Shown: piece after piece, positions 39,736 through 45,088 of the stretch
Layout of the letters: every line of letters starts with the position of its first letter
Numbering within the stretch: the first letter of the stretch is position 1
DNA from: Methylacidiphilum caldifontis
GTDB taxonomy: Bacteria; Verrucomicrobiota; Verrucomicrobiia; Methylacidiphilales; CAMAQI01
DNA length: 45,088 nucleotides
NCBI GenBank assembly: GCA_945877805.1
Contig: CAMCSM010000011.1
Span: 1 to 45,088, forward strand
Direction of reading: 5' to 3'
Notes under the pieces: generated by a model
The model's database searches: none
Told to the model about the DNA's origin: nothing
What the model saw: only the letters and a program-made list of their open reading frames with translations
Translations under genes and position numbers: made by a program

Positions 39736-40750
39736 GATTAGAACTCCACAAACTACTGTCCGCTTTTGGAAAATCGACCTCAAAATAAAGGCCGCATTTC
39801 ATCGCTCACTCAAAAAATGGTTTCTCACACACCGTCGTGAACTCCCTTGGCGTGATCCTCGGACCCCCTACGCGGTCATTGTTTCGGAGTTTATGCTCCA
39901 ACAGACCCAGGTCAAAACAGTCATCCCCTATTTTAATCGTTGGCGGTTGAGTTATCCCGACTGGGATCGACTCGCCCAAGCCACTGAGCAATCGGTTCTT
40001 AAATCATGGGAGGGCCTTGGGTACTACAGCCGAGCCCGAAATCTTCACCGGCTCGCAAAAACGATCGTTCATAATTTAAAGGGCGAGGTCCCCTCTTCCC
40101 TCGCGGAACTCCAAAAACTTCCGGGGATCGGTCGTTATACCGCAGGAGCGATTGCGAGTTTAGCCTTCAATCAAAAAGCTCCGTTAGTCGACGGCAATGT
40201 GATTCGCCTCTTTAGTCGAATCTTTGCCTGCGCTCAAAACGTCGCTCAACCCAAAGTCATCGCCGAATTTTGGCATCTCGCCGAAGCCCTTCTTCCTCAG
40301 CGCGATTTTGGAATTTACAACGAATCCCTCATGGAGCTCGGGGCGCTCCTCTGCACTCCAAAAAAACCGCAATGCTCGATCTGTCCACTTCAATCGATCT
40401 GCATCGGAAAAAAATCTCCTGAGCGTTATCCGTATAAAGAGAAAGCGAGATCAGAAAAGCGGGAGGAAAAAATCGCTATCGTGAAAAATAAAAATAAATT
40501 CAGGCTCATTCAAGGAACCAAAAGGCAGCGGGGATTTTGGCTTTTTCCTTTATTCAATCCTCAATTGATGAACTGGAATAAAACGATGGGAACGCTCAAC
40601 TACGGGTTCACGAAATACCGGATTACAATGAATTATGGAGAATGCCTCTTCAAAGAAAAAGCGACCGTTCCGGGGAAATGGATGAGCTTAAAAGAGATCG
40701 ACGCACTCCCTCTTCCGCAAGCACACCGAAGGATCGCCAAAGGCCTCTAA
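39734..40750 (+). CDS. mutY: Adenine DNA glycosylase MutY
   Basis: Base-excision repair enzyme removing adenine opposite 8-oxoguanine. The HhH-GPD core shows PWRDPRTPYAVIVSEFMLQQ with catalytic Glu52 (E. coli Glu37), WEGLGYYSRARNL, the hairpin LPGIGRYTAGAIASLAF and LVDGNVIR with the catalytic Asp. The iron-sulfur cluster ligands are C-x6-C-x2-C-x5-C in CTPKKPQCSICPLQSIC. The C-terminal part of about 100 residues (FRLIQGTKRQRGFWLFPLF) is a NUDIX-like domain that recognises 8-oxoG. Length 338, normal. No Shine-Dalgarno sequence, and the start touches the rnhC start. Confidence 0.93.
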   Translation: MIRTPQTTVRFWKIDLKIKAAFHRSLKKWFLTHRRELPWRDPRTPYAVIVSEFMLQQTQVKTVIPYFNRWRLSYPDWDRLAQATEQSVLKSWEGLGYYSRARNLHRLAKTIVHNLKGEVPSSLAELQKLPGIGRYTAGAIASLAFNQKAPLVDGNVIRLFSRIFACAQNVAQPKVIAEFWHLAEALLPQRDFGIYNESLMELGALLCTPKKPQCSICPLQSICIGKKSPERYPYKEKARSEKREEKIAIVKNKNKFRLIQGTKRQRGFWLFPLFNPQLMNWNKTMGTLNYGFTKYRITMNYGECLFKEKATVPGKWMSLKEIDALPLPQAHRRIAKGL

Positions 40751-40796
40751 GCGAGATTTCTGTATTTTGTCCCGAGGATTTTGTAGACTCTTACTT

Positions 40797-40812
40797 CTTA
40801 AGTTGACGCCGT
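40797..40812. repeat. CTTAAGTTGACGC repeat copy
   Basis: CTTAAGTTGACGC followed by CGTGCG at 40797 resembles CTTAAGTTGACGC followed by TCATGCG at 16977, and its core is the reverse complement of TCAACTTAAG at 38352 and 38413. It lies in the 151-bp gap after mutY. Nothing else is recognised there. Confidence 0.45.
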
Positions 40813-40901
40813 GCGACACATCAAGGGGGATCAATTCGTCATGGAAAAAATGGTTCCTTCCCGTTTCCACTGGAATCGGGAAGAAACCGAAAAAATTTAG
40901 T

Positions 40902-41594
40902 TTAAAATCCATCCTCTTCGAACTGGACGCTATTGCGGCGAGTATAGGCGCCGCTCTTTTTTGAGGTAAAACGACCAGGGGGGCCTGGCTTACGCTCAAT
41001 CGATTTTTGAGCTCCGAGCGATTCGTAGCCCGCAATGACAAAGACATCGAGAAGCTCATCTCGGACAGGATCGTAAATCTGATAATCGGCAAAGGAACCT
41101 AAAAGTTTGTACTGAAATTCATGATCCTGCTCCGCGTTTTTAAGTTGTCGGTGAGGAACATGAAATTTACGCGGACTCTCTTGAACAGCGACCCATCGTG
41201 CCTGCTTCCAGCTCTCTTCCGGTTTTTTAATCCAGCCCCATCCTCCTGATTTCTTTTCGTAATACCGAGCCCCTACAAAATGCGGAGTTTCTTCAGGAAT
41301 CACCACCGATTCCAGACCGACTTTTGGAGTTACAGGATCCGATTCCACTTTGGCACTCGCAGGGGCAGCCACTTCAGGGAGAACCTCTTTTTTTTCAGTT
41401 TGAACAACAGGAATCTCCATGGGCTTTGTCTCACTCCCTGGCTCCGAGGCTTTCAAAACGGGGCAGGCAGGATCATGGGTCAACACCGGTTGATCCTCTG
41501 ATTTCGGGGTGTCACTAATTCTCGGAAGAGAGTCGACGGCATTCAACGGAAGAAGCGCAAAAAACAGTGCAAAACAAATCATTCTTAACATCAT
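40902..41594 (-). CDS. Exported hypothetical protein
   Basis: A 230-residue protein with a signal peptide (MICFALFFALLPLNAVDS), a disordered Pro/Glu/Lys-rich middle (about 30-100) and a compact C-terminal part with many aromatic and basic residues (FVGARYYEKKSGGWGWIKKP, WKQARWVAVQESPRKFHVPH). No family recognised. It starts 12 bp after the caspase-like gene and is probably translated from the same mRNA, so the two may work together in the envelope. Confidence 0.65.
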   Translation of the reverse strand: MMLRMICFALFFALLPLNAVDSLPRISDTPKSEDQPVLTHDPACPVLKASEPGSETKPMEIPVVQTEKKEVLPEVAAPASAKVESDPVTPKVGLESVVIPEETPHFVGARYYEKKSGGWGWIKKPEESWKQARWVAVQESPRKFHVPHRQLKNAEQDHEFQYKLLGSFADYQIYDPVRDELLDVFVIAGYESLGAQKSIERKPGPPGRFTSKKSGAYTRRNSVQFEEDGF

Positions 41595-41606
41595 ATAAAC
41601 CTATTT

Positions 41607-42287
41607 TTATTGTGCCCATTGTCCTTTATCACTTGAAAGAAAAGGCAGGGAATGAAGTCGGGAGTAATCGGTCTTTCCGATCGCTCCGATCATCGGAACG
41701 CCAAAATGAGTCTTCCATTTACCGCTATAATACTCCCCCGAATGACAACCCCAACTTTGACAAACGGCATCTGGGGTAAAAATATCTTTTTTAATCTTTT
41801 TAAAATTCATCGTGTGAAGGTAATTCTTCGACATCGAATCCATCACATTACTGTAATCAAAAAGCAAGCAGGCCTTATTGGAGTGGCCAAAATAATCAAA
41901 ATGATGAATCTTATTCGTTGAACGATCCTTGCCATTATTCAGGTAGTTAATCAGTTGATCTTGAGTATCAAACCAAAACAAGGCGACCCCTTCTTGATTC
42001 GCTCGTTTTAAAATATTCGTTAACAAATCCCCATTGATTTCCTCCCCTCGAGATTGATAGCCCGGACGATAGACCAACCAAGTGATCTGATCCCCCTCTG
42101 CGAGCTGCGGCCTAAGCTCCTTAATTCGAACGACCGCCGAGTCGATAAAATTTCCCCAATGTTTGTCATGAGATCGTTCTTTACCGGCCTCATAAAAGCG
42201 AATCGCAGGCCCGCCACTTAAAATAATCCACTCACGTGCCTCCAAAGAGAGAAAAAAACAGGCTAGAACAAGAATAAATCGTCGCAT
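41607..42287 (-). CDS. Exported caspase-like (clan CD-style) protein
   Basis: A 226-residue protein with a signal peptide of about 17 residues (FILVLACFFLSLEA). The sequence alternates beta strands and helices. A His near the end of a hydrophobic strand (HHFDYFGHSNKAC, His135) and a Cys at the end of the next (AVCQSWGCHSGEYYSG, Cys181) are placed like the catalytic dyad of clan CD cysteine peptidases, where the usual motifs are hydrophobic-HG and hydrophobic-C. Here the His is followed by Ser, not Gly, so activity is uncertain. ITWLVYRPGYQSRGEE and WIILSGGPAIRFYE are other conserved-looking blocks. The operon partner is the exported protein downstream. Confidence 0.55.
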   Translation of the reverse strand: MRRFILVLACFFLSLEAREWIILSGGPAIRFYEAGKERSHDKHWGNFIDSAVVRIKELRPQLAEGDQITWLVYRPGYQSRGEEINGDLLTNILKRANQEGVALFWFDTQDQLINYLNNGKDRSTNKIHHFDYFGHSNKACLLFDYSNVMDSMSKNYLHTMNFKKIKKDIFTPDAVCQSWGCHSGEYYSGKWKTHFGVPMIGAIGKTDYSRLHSLPFLSSDKGQWAQ

Positions 42288-42359
42288 TCTTCATCAATAG
42301 CCTCTCAACGAAAAAATGCAACTGAGATCAAAAACTGAAACTCATTTTTTGAAAATAAT

Positions 42360-42389
42360 TTGAAATCTTGCTAAATCCCCCCATATTCA
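42360..42389 (+). promoter_or_regulatory. Candidate promoter of the cytochrome b562-like gene
   Basis: TTGAAA (42360-42365) and TATTCA (42384-42389) are 18 bp apart. The predicted start is about 4 nt before ATG 42400, and no Shine-Dalgarno motif is present. Confidence 0.35.
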
Positions 42390-42399
42390 ATCGTTAACT

Positions 42400-42831
42400 A
42401 TGAAAAACAATTCTCTTTCAATTTTCTCACTCCTTCTCTGTCTCTTCTCGTTTTCAATGCTCATACAAGCAGATACCCCTTTAGAAAAGAAAATGGATCA
42501 AATGAATAAAGCTTATAAAGAGCTCTCCAAATCTCTCAAAAATCCGGTCGAAGGCAATAAAAACAACTATCAAAAACTTGCGGAACAGATACGAGATCTC
42601 ATGAAAGAGTCAGGAAAGCTATCCCCTGAAAAAACAGAGATGATTCCCGCAGATCAACGGGCCGCCTTTATTGAAGGCTACCAAAAAGCGGTCAATCAAA
42701 GCGTTGCGACATTGGATTCGCTCATCCAAGCGATTCAAGCCTCAAATTGGTCCGAGGCTCAAAAACTGATTGCCCTCCTTAAACAGCATCAAAAAGAGGG
42801 ACATCAAGAATACCGCGCTGAGCGTCCTTAA
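42400..42831 (+). CDS. Cytochrome b562-like periplasmic protein
   Basis: A 143-residue exported four-helix bundle. After the signal peptide (LLLCLFSFSMLIQA-DT), helix 1 has MDQMNKAYKELSKSLKN; Met32 lies at the position of axial Met7 of E. coli cytochrome b562. The last helix ends LLKQHQKEGHQEYR, where His135 matches axial His102 (NAYHQKYR in E. coli). Both noncovalent haem ligands are therefore present, and no CxxCH occurs. A periplasmic electron carrier is the simplest role; family members without haem also exist. The next plus-strand gene encodes another haem protein. Confidence 0.7.
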   Translation: MKNNSLSIFSLLLCLFSFSMLIQADTPLEKKMDQMNKAYKELSKSLKNPVEGNKNNYQKLAEQIRDLMKESGKLSPEKTEMIPADQRAAFIEGYQKAVNQSVATLDSLIQAIQASNWSEAQKLIALLKQHQKEGHQEYRAERP

Positions 42832-42903
42832 TCCCAGATTCCTCTTTAGGAATCGATTTGCATCTCAAATCAGTCAAAGACCGAAACCAACGATATCTCT
42901 TAA

Positions 42904-43347
42904 ATGAAAAATAAGTTCTTGAAGTTTTCGGCCTTCCTAATCTTTGTGTTGATCGGAATTCAATGCATCCCCTTTGATCTGACAAATCCCCCTGAACAAA
43001 CCGTCCTCTCTTGGGATAGCCCACATACTCAAGCGCTTTTTACCCGAACTTGCGCCGACTGCCATAGCCATCAAACGCAATGGCCATGGTACAGTCATAT
43101 CGCCCCCATCTCCTGGTTTACCAAAAATCACGTCAATGAAGGGCGTGAATCAATGAACATCTCGATTCCGGATCATGCAGAACCGGATGAAATTGAACAT
43201 CAGATCCATAAAGGGGAGATGCCTCTCTGGAGTTACACCCTTCTACACCCCGAAGCCCGCCTTTCTGAAATTGAAAAAAAAGAACTCATTGAAGGGCTCA
43301 AAAAAACGCTTTCCTCTCAGACTGAAACCTTAATCCCCCTTCAATAA
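42904..43347 (+). CDS. Haem-binding domain protein with CxxCH
   Basis: A 147-residue protein with an N-terminal membrane helix or signal (LKFSAFLIFVLIGIQCIPF), then TRTCADCHSHQTQWPWYSHI, which holds a c-type haem site Cys50-Cys53-His54. The pattern CxxCHSxxTxWPWYS...P.SW and the later GEMPLWSYTLLHPEARLSE match the small haem-binding domain family (Haem_bd) found in many environmental bacteria. It should carry covalent haem in the periplasm. It lies 72 bp after the b562-like gene and its stop overlaps the convergent gene by 18 bp. Confidence 0.82.
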   Translation: MKNKFLKFSAFLIFVLIGIQCIPFDLTNPPEQTVLSWDSPHTQALFTRTCADCHSHQTQWPWYSHIAPISWFTKNHVNEGRESMNISIPDHAEPDEIEHQIHKGEMPLWSYTLLHPEARLSEIEKKELIEGLKKTLSSQTETLIPLQ

Positions 43348-45088
43348 ATTTCGTTTTGAGATGACAGAGGCACTCAGTTGATTCCCTTCTAAGGCTTGAA
43401 TTTTAAAAACCACTTCATCGGCAGCAGCTAAATTCAGATCCTGCTGTAAAACAGTTCTCCCGGAATCGGTAATTTTAATCGTGTAATAGCCAAACAAGAG
43501 AGAATAGGAGCCCCAGTTTAATATCGGAGAACCGTTCACCTGAATTTTTAACTGCGGGTGCATTTTTTTAATTTGATCTGATACATTAAAAATTAATCGT
43601 CCCATATTAACAGTCACCATTAACTCTAAATCTCGATCATCAATGACCATAATTTGTTGTTCCTGAGCTGGAAAATTGGGGAGAGCAGCCCAAATCTTAT
43701 GAACCCCTGCAATCAAATAAACCGTGGCATACCCTTTTCCGACCCAAGCCCCGTTACAGGCAATGGGAATTCCCTCGGGGGTACTTTCGATACGCGCCAA
43801 TGCCCGTGCCCCGACATCGGTCCACTTTGAAAGATCAATAAAACGCCTCTGATTCGGAGATAACTCCACCGTTCCTAAAATAGGAAATTCCTCTGTTTCA
43901 ATAATCACTCCTAATTCTCCCGAGGGAACCTCGGTTAATACCTTCTTTTTCATCGTGTTCACATTCGCTGGAAAAACCGCAACCGCTTTTCCCTCTCGAT
44001 CATAAACTCGAATTTTACCAAGCTTTCCCATCTCACTTTCTTCACAGCTAAGTAAAAGATAACTCCTCGCCCCTAACTCCTTTTTCGGAGCCTCAGGCAA
44101 AATCACTTCCGGCAAAGCAATTTCCTTGGAAACCGCTGGACGTAAAGGGGTCGGAAAATAAATTCGGATGACGGAGGGAATTCCAAATGAAAGCCCGACA
44201 ATCAACGAAATAGCCCATGCTCCCACTAAAAAACTTTTCCTCCATCCTTGGCGAATCCAGGAAACTCCCTTTTTCCTAACATGGAGTAGCTCCTGATCAA
44301 AAACAATTGATGACTTTACTAAAACCGCTTTTTTAATCGGATCTTCAATCGCCTGAATTCTATTTATCTCTGTCTCAATCCAATCTGAAAAGGTTCTTAA
44401 TCCCTGCTTTACCTTTCGACGCCGCCCAAAAACCTTCGGCATTTGAAGAATAAAGGAGAGACTGAAGGTCTTAAAATTAACGTAAGTCTTGAGAATCTCT
44501 TGAACCTTTTCCTTCATTCGAGCCCTCATCTCAATAACATCCGGATCCGTAGAGATATCAAATTCCTTTGTACTGATCGACTGAACAATCGAACTCTGCT
44601 CCTCATTTTTTACTAACGAACTCTGCTCCGAACCAGCAATAGGATAAACTGTCTTACCTGCTTCCTCCTCCTTAGAAGTATTTGTGGAAGCAACCTCTCC
44701 ACTTGTTGCCTTTTCGACCACCGCTTTCTCTTCGGGCTTTGTCTCGACAACCGCTTCTACTTTGGGCTCCTCTGCTGCAACCTGCTTAAGCAACGCCTCG
44801 ATATCGGTCTCTCCCTCTGAAGCTGTCGCCGCAACTGCTGGAACCTCTTTCTCAACCGAGCTTAAAATCGATGCGATATCCTCTCCGACGGCGGTGACAC
44901 TTTCGACTGCCGCTTTCTCTTCGGGCTTTGCCTCAACAACCGCTTCTACTTTGGGCTCCTCTGCTGCAACCTGCTTAAGCAACGCCTCAATATCGGTTTC
45001 TCCTTCTGAAGCGATTGCCGCAACGGCAGGTGCCTCTTTCTCAACCGAACTTAAAATCGATGCGATATCCTCTCCATCTGCGGTCACA
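43330..45088 (-). CDS. Repeat-rich membrane protein with PEGA-like C-terminus (partial, cut by right edge)
   Basis: At least 585 residues; the 5' end lies beyond the window and the GTG at 45087 is not a likely start. The visible N-terminal part is acidic, Ala/Glu/Val-rich and made of 63-residue repeats. A basic segment (MPKVFGRRRKVKQGLR) leads to a membrane helix near residue 280-300 (FLVGAWAISLIVGLSFGIP). The outside part contains a PEGA-like beta repeat (ARIESTPEGIPIACNGAWVG, KGYATVYLIAGVHKIWA) and further beta segments. This is the architecture of a cytoplasmic low-complexity region linked through the membrane to a surface-binding domain. Function unknown. Confidence 0.7.
   Translation of the reverse strand, partial: VTADGEDIASILSSVEKEAPAVAAIASEGETDIEALLKQVAAEEPKVEAVVEAKPEEKAAVESVTAVGEDIASILSSVEKEVPAVAATASEGETDIEALLKQVAAEEPKVEAVVETKPEEKAVVEKATSGEVASTNTSKEEEAGKTVYPIAGSEQSSLVKNEEQSSIVQSISTKEFDISTDPDVIEMRARMKEKVQEILKTYVNFKTFSLSFILQMPKVFGRRRKVKQGLRTFSDWIETEINRIQAIEDPIKKAVLVKSSIVFDQELLHVRKKGVSWIRQGWRKSFLVGAWAISLIVGLSFGIPSVIRIYFPTPLRPAVSKEIALPEVILPEAPKKELGARSYLLLSCEESEMGKLGKIRVYDREGKAVAVFPANVNTMKKKVLTEVPSGELGVIIETEEFPILGTVELSPNQRRFIDLSKWTDVGARALARIESTPEGIPIACNGAWVGKGYATVYLIAGVHKIWAALPNFPAQEQQIMVIDDRDLELMVTVNMGRLIFNVSDQIKKMHPQLKIQVNGSPILNWGSYSLLFGYYTIKITDSGRTVLQQDLNLAAADEVVFKIQALEGNQLSASVISKRNLLKGD
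44695..45072 (-). repeat. 189-bp in-frame tandem repeat, two copies
   Basis: Two 63-codon units (45072-44884 and 44883-44695) encode nearly the same sequence, beginning EDIASILSSVEKE and containing ETDIEALLKQVAAEEPKVEA. Each unit itself seems to consist of two related halves built on D-I-x-x-[IL]-L. The array probably continues past the right edge. Confidence 0.88.

Overview
The window reads as a chromosomal segment of a Gram-negative bacterium of the PVC group, most likely Verrucomicrobiota. The best evidence is a six-gene cluster at 21160-30622. It matches, in order and architecture, the pilus-like locus known from Akkermansia as Amuc_1098 to Amuc_1102 (secretin, two single-pass membrane proteins, a PilM-like ATPase and a small exported protein). 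A bactofilin, a beta-barrel porin, RNase HIII and many exported hypothetical proteins fit the same group. No rRNA, tRNA, CRISPR array, transposase, integrase or phage gene was seen.

Layout. 1-3735: a manganese/iron ABC importer (two permeases, ATPase, binding protein) on the minus strand, divergent from an mntR-type regulator, with a perfect 22-bp palindrome between them. 3746-8393: glnD and a proline-rich protein with a helix-hairpin-helix segment. 8597-16806: eight plus-strand housekeeping genes (nrnA, truB, ribF, htpG, bactofilin, polysaccharide deacetylase, a cysteine-cluster protein, an ABC-F ATPase) with strongly C-rich sense strands. 17055-19176: an ECF sigma factor, a membrane-anchored presumed anti-sigma factor and a DegS/DegP-like protein lacking all three catalytic residues. 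19381-20936: a hipBA toxin-antitoxin pair. 21160-30622: the pilus-like operon, with two tandem secretins. 30749-35117: a signalling and glycosyltransferase group (exported protein, receiver-only response regulator, membrane Ser/Thr kinase, GT4 glycosyltransferase). 35240-37470: queE, and divergently a porin with a very strong terminator. 37483-38805: a gene-poor stretch with several repeats around one hypothetical gene. 38806-40750: rnhC and mutY with touching divergent starts. 40902-42287: two exported proteins, one with a caspase-like His/Cys arrangement. 42400-43347: a cytochrome b562-like protein and a CxxCH haem-binding protein. 43330 to the right edge: a repeat-rich membrane protein with a PEGA-like region, cut by the window.

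How the parts work together. MntR probably senses Mn(II) and represses both the importer and itself through the shared palindrome. The sigma/anti-sigma/pseudoprotease trio looks like an envelope-stress circuit in which the DegS-like partner may sense or scaffold rather than cut. The pilus-like operon would build an envelope-spanning filament or conduit, but lacks assembly ATPases and pilins here. The kinase and receiver genes lie a few bases apart and may form one signalling unit.

The most unusual items are the catalytically dead DegS-like protein, three complementary heptamers around the glnD start codon that could form alternative hairpins, a 12-unit octanucleotide tandem array, a family of intergenic inverted repeats linked to the decamer TCAACTTAAG, the tandem secretins, and the caspase-like exported protein. 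All calls come from reading sequence and translations by eye; no database search was run.
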